64,000 nucleotides of DNA from Thermogemmatispora onikobensis (GCF_001748285.1 NZ_BDGT01000009.1:52157-116156); one strand, 5' to 3'. Shown: positions 35,007 through 43,080, counted from the first letter of the stretch. Notes: generated from the sequence alone by a model not told the origin. Made by a program: numbers and translations.

Positions 35007-35891
35007 CTACTGAGGCTTGCGACCCCAGACGGTCAGCAGTGTGTAGAGGCCACAAAACTCCTCTTGCTGCATTTCAGCCGTTGCTTGCTGGATCAGGCGG
35101 CCCAGCTCTTCGCCTGTAGCTACTCCCATTTTGATCAAGAATGGTTGGATCAGCTCCTGGAGCATCAGCCAGTCTTTGAGCATAGGATAGTAGCCTTCGG
35201 TGCCCATCGAACACTCAATGGCGCTGGCCCGCAGCTTCACCTCCTCAAAGCCCGCCTGCCTCACCAATCTGGGCAAGACCGGCGTGATCCCAATATGGCG
35301 CCCGTCCGCTGAGAAGCTCTGGCCCGCCTTCTTGAGCGCCTCCGCCAGGAGAGCGTTGAAGCGCTCTGCGGCTGGGCTGGTCGTCAGTCCGGACTCGGAC
35401 TCGGTGAGTCTGATGATCCCACCCGGCTTGAGCAGGCGCCGGCACTCGGCCAGCAGCTTCGGCCAGGCCTCCGGCAGCATGAAGCCCAAGAGTAGCCGCC
35501 CATTGATCAGGTCAAAGGAGGCATCGGGGAAGGCCAGCGGCTGCATGACATCCATCACCCGAAAGTGGGCGTTCTCCAGCCCGCGCGACCAGGCTTGCGC
35601 GCGGGCGTATTCGATCACTGCCTGGCTGATGTCGACGCCGATCACTTCCACGTTGGGATAGGCAAAGGCCACTTCCAACGCCCAGCCTCCCGGGCCGCAG
35701 GCCAGGTCGAGGACACGCCCCCCTGCGGGCAGCGGCGCCCCTTCAGGAAACTCTGGCAAGAGGCCACCCATGCCTCTGGTCAACATCTGGTCCTGATGCA
35801 TCAGGCGGGCCAGCTCTCCTGCGTTCTCCGAATCGATCACGTAGGAGTTCTGGTCCTCTTCCCGCACGCTGTCATTCTCGGCAGGGTCCAT
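35007..35891 (-). CDS. SAM-dependent methyltransferase, tandem paralogue 1
   Basis: A 294-residue class I methyltransferase, last gene of the minus-strand operon. Motif I is RVLDLACGPGGWALE (near residue 60), motif II VIGVDIS, with FDLINGRLLLGFMLPEAWP and LLKPGGIIRLTE as later motifs. It resembles UbiE-type small-molecule methyltransferases. Two close paralogues lie just upstream, with long blocks nearly identical in DNA. The N-terminal YVIDSENAGELARLMHQDQM is conserved in all three. Substrate unknown; 26 bases separate it from paralogue 2. Confidence 0.85.
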   Translation of the reverse strand: MDPAENDSVREEDQNSYVIDSENAGELARLMHQDQMLTRGMGGLLPEFPEGAPLPAGGRVLDLACGPGGWALEVAFAYPNVEVIGVDISQAVIEYARAQAWSRGLENAHFRVMDVMQPLAFPDASFDLINGRLLLGFMLPEAWPKLLAECRRLLKPGGIIRLTESESGLTTSPAAERFNALLAEALKKAGQSFSADGRHIGITPVLPRLVRQAGFEEVKLRASAIECSMGTEGYYPMLKDWLMLQELIQPFLIKMGVATGEELGRLIQQATAEMQQEEFCGLYTLLTVWGRKPQ

Positions 35892-35917
35892 CGTACCTCT
35901 CTTCCTTGTGCTCTACG

Positions 35918-36805
35918 CTACTCCTGGGGCTTGTATCCCCAGACCGTCAGCAGCGAGTACAGAGCACAGAACTCCTCTTGCTGCATCTCGGCCACCGCCT
36001 GCTGTACAAGCCTCTTCAGCTGCTCCTGATCTGCCAACCCCATCTTGAGCAAAAATGGCTGACTCAGCTCCAGGAGCATCAGATAATCCTTGAAGACTGG
36101 ATAATGGGCCTCGGTTTCCACCGACCACTCGACCGCGCTGGCCCGCAGCTTCACCTCCTCAAAGCCTGCCTGCCTCACCAATCTGGGCAAGACCGGCGTG
36201 ATCCCAACATGGCGCCCGTCCGCTGAGAAGCTCTGGCCCGCCTTCTTGAGCGCCTCGGCAAACAGGGCATGCAAACGCTCCAGGGCCGGGCTGGTGGTCA
36301 ACGGTAGCTCTGCCTCCGTCAGCCTGATCACCCCACCCGGCTTGAGCAGGCGTCGGCACTCGGCCAGCAGCTTCGGCCAGGCCTCCGGCAACATGAAGCC
36401 CAAGAGTAGCCGCCCATTGACCAGGTCAAAGGAGGCATCGGGGAAGGCCAGCGGCTGCATGACGTTCATCACCTGAAAGTGGATGTTCTCCAGCCCGCGC
36501 GACCAGGCTTGCGCGCGGGCATATTCGATGATGCTCTGGCTGATGTCCACGCCAAAGACGTGGACCTTGGGATAGGCAAAGGCGAGTTCTAAGGCCCAGC
36601 CTCCCGGGCCACAGGCCAGGTCGAGGACACGCCCCCCCTCTGGGAGAGGTGGCCCTGCGGGAAACTCGGGGAGGAGACCCCCCATATGCCGGTTGAGCAT
36701 CTGGTCTTGATGCATCAACCGCGCTAATTCTGCTTCGTCCTCGGAATTGAGCACATAGGTATTCTGGTTGCGCGCTCTCTCTTGACTATCCCCGGCAGGG
36801 TCCAT
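35918..36805 (-). CDS. SAM-dependent methyltransferase, tandem paralogue 2
   Basis: A 295-residue paralogue of the genes on either side, same motif set (VLDLACGPGGWALEL, VFGVDIS, LLKPGGVIRLTE). It differs mainly in the C-terminal third, which in this family helps shape the substrate site (for example LSQPFLLKMGLADQEQLKRL). AGGAGG precedes ATG 36805. A middle position in a five-gene operon with gaps of 26-43 bases indicates co-transcription. Substrate unknown. Confidence 0.85.
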   Translation of the reverse strand: MDPAGDSQERARNQNTYVLNSEDEAELARLMHQDQMLNRHMGGLLPEFPAGPPLPEGGRVLDLACGPGGWALELAFAYPKVHVFGVDISQSIIEYARAQAWSRGLENIHFQVMNVMQPLAFPDASFDLVNGRLLLGFMLPEAWPKLLAECRRLLKPGGVIRLTEAELPLTTSPALERLHALFAEALKKAGQSFSADGRHVGITPVLPRLVRQAGFEEVKLRASAVEWSVETEAHYPVFKDYLMLLELSQPFLLKMGLADQEQLKRLVQQAVAEMQQEEFCALYSLLTVWGYKPQE

Positions 36806-36835
36806 CTCTTCTCTCTCCTCCTTTGTTGATTCTCT

Positions 36836-37723
36836 CTACTGAGGCTTGTATCCCCAGACGGTCAGCAGCGAGTACAGCCCACAAAACCCCTCCTGCTGCA
36901 TCTCGGCCACCGCCTGCTGCTCTAAGCGCTCTAAATCGCTCTTGTCGAGGCTCTCCATCTTCAACACAAAGGGCCTCATAAGTTCTAAGCCCATCAGCCA
37001 GTCTTTGAAGACCGGATAATGGGCTTCAGTTCCTATCGACCACTCGACGGCACTGGCCCGCAGGCGCACGTTGGCAAAGCCCGCCTGACGCACGAGCCGC
37101 GGCAGCACCGGCGTGAGGCCAACATGGCGCCCGTCTGCCGAGAAGCTCTGGCCGGCTTTCTTGAGTGCATCGCAGAGCAAGGCCTGATAGCGCTCTAAGG
37201 CCGGACTGGTCGTCAGCGTCAGCTCAGTTTCCGTCAGCCTGATCACCCCACCCGGCTTGAGCAGGCGTCGGCACTCGGCCAGCAGCCTTGGCCAGGCCCC
37301 CGGCAGCATGAAGCCAAAGAGCAGCCGCCCGTTGATCAAATCGAAGGAGGCATCGGGAAAGTCCAGCGGCTGCATGACATCCATCACCTGAAAGTGGGCG
37401 TTCTCCAGCCCGCGCGACCAGGCCTGCGCCCGCGCATACTCGATCACTGCCTGGCTGATGTCAACGCCGATCACTTCCACTTTGGGATAGGCAAAGGCCA
37501 CCTCCAACGCCCAGCCTCCCGGGCCGCAGGCCAGGTCGAGGACGCGCCCCCCTGCGGGCAGCGGCGCCCCTTGAGGAAACTCGGGGAAGAGGCCGCCCAT
37601 GCCTGCGGTGAGGATGCGATCCTGCAGCATCAGGCGCGCTAACTCACCGGCATTCTCAGAGTCAATCAAATAGGTGTTCTGGTTGGGCCTCCTGTTCTCG
37701 TCGTGCTCCTTCTCAGACGCCAT
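36836..37723 (-). CDS. SAM-dependent methyltransferase, tandem paralogue 3
   Basis: A 295-residue paralogue, first of the three methyltransferases in transcription order, 27 bases after the XRE-TPR gene. Motif I VLDLACGPGGWALEV is intact, so it should bind SAM. The C-terminal segment LMRPFVLKMESLDKSDLERL differs from paralogues 1 and 2. AGAGG precedes ATG 37723. Three intact copies suggest related but different substrates, or dosage; neither can be told from sequence. Confidence 0.85.
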   Translation of the reverse strand: MASEKEHDENRRPNQNTYLIDSENAGELARLMLQDRILTAGMGGLFPEFPQGAPLPAGGRVLDLACGPGGWALEVAFAYPKVEVIGVDISQAVIEYARAQAWSRGLENAHFQVMDVMQPLDFPDASFDLINGRLLFGFMLPGAWPRLLAECRRLLKPGGVIRLTETELTLTTSPALERYQALLCDALKKAGQSFSADGRHVGLTPVLPRLVRQAGFANVRLRASAVEWSIGTEAHYPVFKDWLMGLELMRPFVLKMESLDKSDLERLEQQAVAEMQQEGFCGLYSLLTVWGYKPQ

Positions 37724-37750
37724 AACGCCTCTCTTTCAGCAGCTTACTAT

Positions 37751-38977
37751 CTATGCCGATACCCCGATCTGCGTCGCCCACTCCTCTAGCTGCTTCACCT
37801 GCGGCCAGCGCGCCTGCCCCTGCCTCAGCAACTGCCTGACCATCGCCAGCGCATAACGGCTGCCGCTTTGCTGCGCCGCCCCCAGACTTGCCCCTAGCGC
37901 TTCCACAAATAGCTCCTGATCCCTCAACGCTAACGCTACCGCCGCTCGCCTTGGCTGTAGCTCCGCCAGCGCTCTGCCTTTCGCTTGCGGCCACTGCGCC
38001 TCGTAGAGCCGCTGGCTCTCTTCCAAAGCAGCCATCACACCCTGCGTTTGCCCCAGATTGATAAGAATCCGCACGCGCCGGAGAGGAATCGTATACGCAG
38101 GAGCATCGGCTAGCCAGTAGCCCGGATCAGTAGCTGGTGAGGTTGAGGCATAGCGGTCTTCAGCAAGAGAGAGAGTCTTAAGCGCCTGGCGTGACTCTTG
38201 AAGCAGGCTGTACGCCTCTGCCAGGCCACCAAGCAAATCGGATTCGAGCGCAGGGGACGCTGGCCCATCTTTGAGAGCCAGCCCGCGTTGAAAGCAGAGC
38301 AGCGCCTTCTCTGGCCGCGGCCCGTACTGCTCCTTCCCGGGAGCCAGATTCCAGTTGTAGCCGTACCCCAAGTAATCGAGCACGGCCTTGGTGAGCAACG
38401 GGTCTGCCGAGAGCTGAGCTTGCTGCTCAGCTTGCCGCAGATGGTCCAGGCGCTTGTCTGGCCATAGTAGATGACGTGCCACCGTGGCTAGAATAAGGTG
38501 CACCTCAGCCATCAGCGAGGCCCTTGTCTCCCGCTCCCCTTCGAAAGCTGGATGGTTCTCTAGAAATCGCAGGAGGAGGGCCGCCAGCCCGTGGATCGTC
38601 TCTACATGCTCTGCTAGTGAGGCTCTCCACAGCACCCCTAACAACGTCCGCGACACTCCGAGCGCTTCCGCTGTGGTGTAGGGCAGAGCAGGAGACAAAA
38701 AGGCTAAGCCGCTCCCTGCCGTCAGGACATAGAGTGCATCGCGTCGCTTGATGTCGTCCTCCTTCGGGGCTGTCTTCCTCTTCCCTCTCTGCTGGCAGAC
38801 CAGCCCCAGCTCTGCCGCCGTCTTGCCGTAGTACTCGCAGATCAATCGGATCGTATCCAGTCGCAGCGGGCGTCCATGCTCCGCTGCCAGCAGCGTCCCT
38901 ACTGCAATCCCTATCTTCCCCGCCTGCTCCCTCAAGCCCGCTAGCTCCTGCTCCCGCAGCTTTCGTAACAGGCTCAT
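37751..38977 (-). CDS. XRE-type HTH regulator with TPR-like sensor domain, copy 1
   Basis: A 408-residue protein. Residues ~5-65 are a helix-turn-helix domain; its first 68 residues are identical to copy 2. The rest is helical and TPR-like (for example TKAVLDYLGYGYNWNLAPG, ALLCFQRGLALKDGPASPAL and ALEESQRLYEAQWPQAKGRA). This layout is shared by regulators that sense peptides (the RRNPP group) and by many ktedonobacterial regulators with unknown ligands. It follows copy 2 by 43 bases and precedes three methyltransferases by 27, so it likely controls or is co-regulated with them. Confidence 0.78.
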   Translation of the reverse strand: MSLLRKLREQELAGLREQAGKIGIAVGTLLAAEHGRPLRLDTIRLICEYYGKTAAELGLVCQQRGKRKTAPKEDDIKRRDALYVLTAGSGLAFLSPALPYTTAEALGVSRTLLGVLWRASLAEHVETIHGLAALLLRFLENHPAFEGERETRASLMAEVHLILATVARHLLWPDKRLDHLRQAEQQAQLSADPLLTKAVLDYLGYGYNWNLAPGKEQYGPRPEKALLCFQRGLALKDGPASPALESDLLGGLAEAYSLLQESRQALKTLSLAEDRYASTSPATDPGYWLADAPAYTIPLRRVRILINLGQTQGVMAALEESQRLYEAQWPQAKGRALAELQPRRAAVALALRDQELFVEALGASLGAAQQSGSRYALAMVRQLLRQGQARWPQVKQLEEWATQIGVSA

Positions 38978-39020
38978 CCCTCCTCTTCTCCTCCTCTCGC
39001 TCCCTCAGCAGGCTCTTCTG

Positions 39021-40253
39021 TTATGCCGATACCTCGATCTGCGCCGCCCACTCCTCTAGCTGCTTCGCCTGCGGCCAGCGCGCCTGCCCCTGCCTCAGCA
39101 ACTGCTTCACTTCCGCCCTCCCGTACCGGCTCCCACTCCTCTGCACCCCCTCCACACTCGCCTGCAGCGCCTCCACAAAGAGATCCTGATCCCCTAACGC
39201 CAGCGCGACCACTGCCCGTTTCGGCTGTAGATCGGCCACCCCCCTTCCCTTCGCCTGGGGCCACTGCGCCTCATAGAGCCGCTGACTCTCCTCCAACGCC
39301 GACAGCGCCTCTCTCGCCTGCCCCAGGTTCAACAGCACCCTCGCCCGGCAGAGAGGCACAGCATAGGATGGACGGTCAGCCAATGCATAGCCAGGATCAT
39401 GCCGGGATGAGGCTACCGCATAGCTCTGCTCGGCCTGTACCAGCGCGTTGACTGCCTGTTGCGGCTCCCGAAGCAGGCTGTAGGCTTCTGCCATCCCTGT
39501 CAGCAAGCTCGCCTCTAGCGCCGGCGAAGCCGGTCCTCCCTTGAGAGCCAGCCCGCGCTGAAAGCAGAGCAAGGCTGTTTCTGGCTGCGGCCTATACTCC
39601 CCCGTTCCTGGCACTAAGTCCCAGAGATAACTATAACCCTTGTAATAGGGCAATGCCTTCTGTAAAACGACATCTCCCGACAAATGCGCATAGTGTTCTG
39701 CCTGCTGTAAATGTTGCAGCCGATCCCGAGGGCGAAGGAGATGACGCGCTGCAATGGCCTGAATTAAGTAGACCTCTGCCACTACGCGCGCTGTCTCTCC
39801 CTGAAGCCTCTTTCCTCCTGGCTCCTTTTCCAAGATCGCAGCCAGCCAGGCGGACGTTTGAGACACTGTAGTAACATCCTCAGACTCCGAGGCCCGCCAC
39901 AGTGCTCCCACCAGGGTGCGTGCTATCGTGAGTGCCTCCTCCCTGGTCAGGCTCAGACTGCCCATGCCAGCCAGCAGCGCCAGCCCACTGCCGCCCGCCA
40001 GCAAGGTCAACGCTTCTCGCCGCTGCATCTCGTCCTCCTTCGGGGCTGCCTTCCTCTTCCCTCTCTGCTGGCAGACCAGCCCCAGCTCTGCCGCCGTCTT
40101 GCCGTAGTACTCGCAGATCAATCGGATCGTATCCAGTCGCAGCGGGCGCCCATGCTCCGCTGCCAGCAGCGTCCCTACTGCAATCCCTATCTTCCCCGCC
40201 TGCTCCCTCAAGCCCGCTAGCTCCTGCTCCCGCAGCTTTCGCAACAGGCTCAT
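39021..40253 (-). CDS. XRE-type HTH regulator with TPR-like sensor domain, copy 2
   Basis: A 410-residue protein from ATG 40253, with GAGGAG six bases upstream. It is the first gene of the five-gene minus-strand operon. HTH residues 1-68 match copy 1 exactly; the central region is clearly diverged, and the last ~45 residues are again very similar (WPQAKQLEEWAAQIEVSA). After the HTH a hydrophobic stretch (LTLLAGGSGLALLAGMGSL) could be a short helix rather than a membrane anchor. A strong promoter with a candidate operator lies 71-99 bases upstream. Confidence 0.78.
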   Translation of the reverse strand: MSLLRKLREQELAGLREQAGKIGIAVGTLLAAEHGRPLRLDTIRLICEYYGKTAAELGLVCQQRGKRKAAPKEDEMQRREALTLLAGGSGLALLAGMGSLSLTREEALTIARTLVGALWRASESEDVTTVSQTSAWLAAILEKEPGGKRLQGETARVVAEVYLIQAIAARHLLRPRDRLQHLQQAEHYAHLSGDVVLQKALPYYKGYSYLWDLVPGTGEYRPQPETALLCFQRGLALKGGPASPALEASLLTGMAEAYSLLREPQQAVNALVQAEQSYAVASSRHDPGYALADRPSYAVPLCRARVLLNLGQAREALSALEESQRLYEAQWPQAKGRGVADLQPKRAVVALALGDQDLFVEALQASVEGVQRSGSRYGRAEVKQLLRQGQARWPQAKQLEEWAAQIEVSA

Positions 40254-40323
40254 CCCTTTCTCCTCTGCGCTTACTCTTCCACAAAAGGACACCAAGGGGC
40301 CTGAATTTCGTATTCCCTCTGAC

Positions 40324-40352
40324 AGTATAACAGCAGGTCATACCGAGTTCAA
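40324..40352 (-). promoter_or_regulatory. Strong promoter of the XRE-TPR/methyltransferase operon
   Basis: On the minus strand TTGAAC (40352-40347) and TATACT (40329-40324) are spaced by exactly 17 bases, and TG one base before the hexamer makes an extended -10. The leader to ATG 40253 is about 64 bases. The 11-bp word ACAGCAGGTCA fills the -10-proximal part of the spacer. Confidence 0.65.
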
Positions 40353-40452
40353 GGCTTCCTTTTTTAACGGAAATGAACTTGAGACAAAGCTGTCACAAAA
40401 CTCTCTTTACTGTGGCGGCAAAGCTGGCTATAGTAGATTCGACAGCAGGTCA
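40330..40452. repeat. 11-bp direct repeat in both divergent promoters
   Basis: ACAGCAGGTCA occurs at 40330-40340 and at 40442-40452, same orientation, 112 bases apart. The first copy lies inside the minus-strand promoter spacer, touching the -10 hexamer. The second begins at the expected plus-strand start point. This is the arrangement expected of operators for a regulator acting on both sides. Confidence 0.55.
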
Positions 40453-40477
40453 AGATATAGCTTCTTCACCGTATTAA
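40373..40477 (+). CDS. Possible 34-residue peptide gene
   Basis: ATG 40373 opens a 34-codon frame ending at TAA 40475-40477, with a hydrophobic core (TLFTVAAKLAIVD) between a basic N-terminus and a Ser/Pro end. It sits beside XRE-TPR regulators, where peptide-sensing systems keep their signal genes. Against it: the binding site is poor (GGA almost touching the ATG) and the proposed plus-strand promoter lies inside it. Low confidence. Confidence 0.15.
   Translation: MNLRQSCHKTLFTVAAKLAIVDSTAGQDIASSPY
40406..40434 (+). promoter_or_regulatory. Candidate promoter of the plus-strand methyltransferase set
   Basis: TTTACT (40406-40411) and TATAGT (40429-40434) with a 17-base spacer. The start of transcription would fall near 40441, next to the second copy of ACAGCAGGTCA. 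The leader to ATG 40614 is about 170 bases. Confidence 0.4.
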
Positions 40478-40613
40478 CCCTATCTTTCTCTAGAAAAAGG
40501 GTAAGGGAGACTATTCACTCAAAACCAATGACGAGGCTTTTTCAATGCTCGATGATACTGCTAACCATACGTATCGACGTCAGGATGATCATCTAGAACA
40601 GGAGAGCCGCATC

Positions 40614-40982
40614 ATGGCCACCGCCCTTCTTCCTCGCGGCAGCGAGGTCCCCAGGCATCGCTGTCCTCGCTGTCGCGAAGCAGACTTCAGCCAGCGATCT
40701 TCCTTCAGTCAGTGCCGCCTACCCGAGAGCCGCCAGGACCATCTCAGCGCCCTGCGGGCCGAGCTAGGGGCAAGTGAGGAGACCGAGCACCTCATTGATT
40801 GGCTGCTTGACATGTGGGAAACCATCGACCTTCTCATCGCCCGCTTCGGGGCGGCGCGCGCCTGGCAGATCATCGCCACGCCCGCCGCCCTCTGGCCGCA
40901 ACCCATCAGTAGCGAGGAGCTGGGCGCGCACCTGCACGGCGAAGAAAGCGCCCTTGCTGATCCGCCGACCGTCTACCCCTGA
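40614..40982 (+). CDS. Small protein with CxxC motif, unknown function
   Basis: A 122-residue protein from ATG 40614, with AGGAG nine bases upstream; the frame opens at 40545. A CPRC pair at residues ~17-20 and another Cys at ~34 could bind zinc. The middle is helical (HLSALRAELGASEETEHLID, then LLDMWETIDLLIARFGAARA). It comes 18 bases before the fourth methyltransferase gene and is probably co-transcribed. I do not recognise the family. Confidence 0.55.
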   Translation: MATALLPRGSEVPRHRCPRCREADFSQRSSFSQCRLPESRQDHLSALRAELGASEETEHLIDWLLDMWETIDLLIARFGAARAWQIIATPAALWPQPISSEELGAHLHGEESALADPPTVYP

Positions 40983-41000
40983 ATACAAAGGAGACTGAGC

Positions 41001-41918
41001 ATGTTCTTCATGCGCCTCTGGAAACGGTTGCGCTCCTCCCCGGCAGAGCCAGGGCAGGCCGTCGACGAGATCAACCAGACTGAAGCAGCGGTTCCAGACC
41101 ACAAGAGCAATGGGCGTCGGCGCCTGTCAGACGTGCCCTACCTGCTACCCAAGGATCTGGACGAGATCAACCGTCTGGACTTTCAGCATTATGTCCTGCG
41201 CCTGGCTCTGGGACGGCTCACCTTTGCCCCCGTCGACGAGCAGCTTCGGCAGGGCGGGCAGGTGCTCGACGTCGGCTGCGGAACGGGCCGCTGGGCCATC
41301 GAAATCGCCCGGCTCTACCCCCTCACTCACGTCACGGGCCTGGACCTGGAACAGGCCAAAGCGACGACGCCGCCTCCCAACTATCGCTTTATCCAGGGGA
41401 ATCTCCTCCAGGGCCTGCCCTTCGCCGACAGCACCTTTCACTACACTCATCAGCGCTTCCTCGTGGCCGCCATTCCCCTGGAGCGCTGGCCGGGGGCGAT
41501 CTGCGAGCTTTACCGCGTCACCGTCCCGGGCGGCTGGATCGAGCTGATCGAGCTTGGGGCCGAGACACGCAACGCCGGCCCTTGCCTGCAGCAGCTCATC
41601 GCCTGGGGGCGTCAGCTCGCAGCCCCGCGCGGCATCGACGGCACCCAGATGAGCCGCCTGGGCGAATGGCTCCAGCAGGCTGGCTGCCGTCAGATCTACA
41701 CACACACCCTCTGGCTGCCCGTTGGTGCCTGGGCCGGGCGCCTGGGGCTCCTGTTCATGCGCGACCTCGCGGCAGGCTTCAATGGACTGGAAGCCCTGGC
41801 CGTCCGCGCATGCGGCATCACCCCCGAGCACTTTCGCCAGACCATCGCCGCCCTTGAGCAAGAGTGCAACCAGCACCAAACACGCTACGCCTGCTACCTG
41901 GCGGCAGGCCAGCGCTAA
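41001..41918 (+). CDS. SAM-dependent methyltransferase, divergent fourth member
   Basis: A 305-residue class I methyltransferase. Motif I is QVLDVGCGTGRWAIEIA (near residue 88), motif II VTGLDLE, then FADSTFHYTHQRFLVAAIP and VPGGWIELIELG. An N-terminal ~50-residue extension precedes the block YLLPKDLDEINRLDFQHYVL, which matches the position of the YVIDSENAGELARLMHQD block in the tandem paralogues. AAGGAG lies seven bases before ATG 41001. More distant from the three paralogues than they are from each other. Substrate unknown. Confidence 0.85.
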   Translation: MFFMRLWKRLRSSPAEPGQAVDEINQTEAAVPDHKSNGRRRLSDVPYLLPKDLDEINRLDFQHYVLRLALGRLTFAPVDEQLRQGGQVLDVGCGTGRWAIEIARLYPLTHVTGLDLEQAKATTPPPNYRFIQGNLLQGLPFADSTFHYTHQRFLVAAIPLERWPGAICELYRVTVPGGWIELIELGAETRNAGPCLQQLIAWGRQLAAPRGIDGTQMSRLGEWLQQAGCRQIYTHTLWLPVGAWAGRLGLLFMRDLAAGFNGLEALAVRACGITPEHFRQTIAALEQECNQHQTRYACYLAAGQR

Positions 41919-42023
41919 GCCCAAGCGCAGCCGGAGAGCGCAGTCGGCCTGGTCACATCAGCTCTGTCCGCTCCCAGACCGAAGCCGAACAGCTGGAGAA
42001 GAAAGGAAGAAGAGGGGAAAAGC

Positions 42024-42332
42024 ATGAAAAGAACAGCTATGCGGCGACCCTATCACCGCGGGCCACGGGTCGCCAGTCCTGGCGGCCTCCGCCCGGAGGA
42101 ATGGCGTGTTCTCATCCTGGCCCGTCAAGGACTGGCCCGACGCCAAATTGCCGCCCAACTGGGTGTCAAAGTCGAGACTATCAACCTCTATTTCCAGCGC
42201 ATCTACGAGACGCTTGGCGTTCACTCCTGGCGCCAGGCCATCGAGCAAGCGCCCTGGGAGAAATGCCCACTGGAAGCCCCGCCTGGCTCTCTGGAGCAGC
42301 AAGGACCAGCACAAGGGCCAGCAGACCCATAG
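42024..42332 (+). CDS. Orphan LuxR-type HTH protein
   Basis: A 102-residue protein that is little more than a LuxR/GerE helix-turn-helix (residues ~22-75: LRPEEWRVLILARQGLARRQ then GVKVETINLYFQRIYETLGV). There is no receiver or ligand domain. GAGGGG lies eight bases before ATG 42024. The C-terminal tail is Pro/Gln-rich and its stop codon falls in an 11-bp repeat array. It could regulate the plus-strand genes; unproven. Confidence 0.75.
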   Translation: MKRTAMRRPYHRGPRVASPGGLRPEEWRVLILARQGLARRQIAAQLGVKVETINLYFQRIYETLGVHSWRQAIEQAPWEKCPLEAPPGSLEQQGPAQGPADP

Positions 42333-42369
42333 CAAACCCATCGCAAACCCATCGCAAACCCATCGCCCC
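42326..42369 (+). repeat. 11-bp tandem repeat over the stop of the LuxR-type gene
   Basis: Four units of 11 bp: CCCATAGCAAA at 42326, CCCATCGCAAA at 42337 and 42348, and CCCATCGCCCC at 42359. The stop TAG of the LuxR-type gene lies in the first unit. Spacing near one helical turn would put each unit on the same DNA face. Confidence 0.8.
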
Positions 42370-42543
42370 CCAGTCTCTGACGCTAGCTGCAGCAGAGGGC
42401 AGGGAAGCCAGTTTGTGGGCAGGCCCTGGGCGGACGCCCCAGGCGCGCCGGCATGAGGCGAACGCCCAGGCGCCCACCTGCTCAGCCAGGGCACGCCACG
42501 CAACCCGAGAATCATCAGCAGAAGCAGAAGAGGAGTTGACGTC

Positions 42544-43080
42544 ATGCCATTACGCCCAGAAGATGCCCGCTTCGCCATCGGCCTCGACCTCATCCTCACC
42601 GACGCGGATCGCAGCCAGATTGCCCTGATCTTGCGCGCGGACGAGCAACGTTACGCCCTGCTGGGAGAAAAAATGCGCTGGGGAGAGCGCGCTGATCAGG
42701 CTTTTCTGCGCGCCTTGCGCGAAGAGCTGGGCCTGACAAAGATCCTGCCCAGCCGCGTCAATGGCGAACTCAACCGCAAGCTGCAGGCCAGCGGCATCCT
42801 GTGCTGGCAACTCGCCGGACTCTTTGGTCTCCTGCGGCCCGAACGCGATCCCCGCTTTCTCCAGGCCCCGCTGGCCGAGCGCGCGCAGGTCCTCTCGCTG
42901 GCCTATCTGGTCGACTGCGATCTGAGCCGCCTTCAGCAGGTCGTCAAGCCGGGGAACAGCGTCCTGCGGCTGGAGCTTTTCAGCCTGACCGCGCTGCCCA
43001 CCCTCTTTCTCGACCATGCCGAGCTGATCAGACACATCCTTGAGGCCGAGCGACGCGGAGAGCTGCCGCTGATCCGTTAG
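42544..43080 (+). CDS. Nudix-like protein with altered Nudix box
   Basis: A 178-residue protein. GEKMRWGERADQAFLRALRE followed by ELGL reads as a Nudix box (G-x5-E-x7-REUxEExGU), but the first Gly is one position off and the RE pair is RA, so one metal-binding position is changed. The core EE pair is kept. It could be a Nudix hydrolase with shifted specificity or a non-catalytic nucleotide sensor. GAGGAG precedes ATG 42544. It ends the plus-strand set. Confidence 0.6.
   Translation: MPLRPEDARFAIGLDLILTDADRSQIALILRADEQRYALLGEKMRWGERADQAFLRALREELGLTKILPSRVNGELNRKLQASGILCWQLAGLFGLLRPERDPRFLQAPLAERAQVLSLAYLVDCDLSRLQQVVKPGNSVLRLELFSLTALPTLFLDHAELIRHILEAERRGELPLIR

Noticed and set aside
42326..42369. 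Replication iterons or a CRISPR array
   Set aside because: Only four 11-bp units, no spacers and no replication gene nearby.
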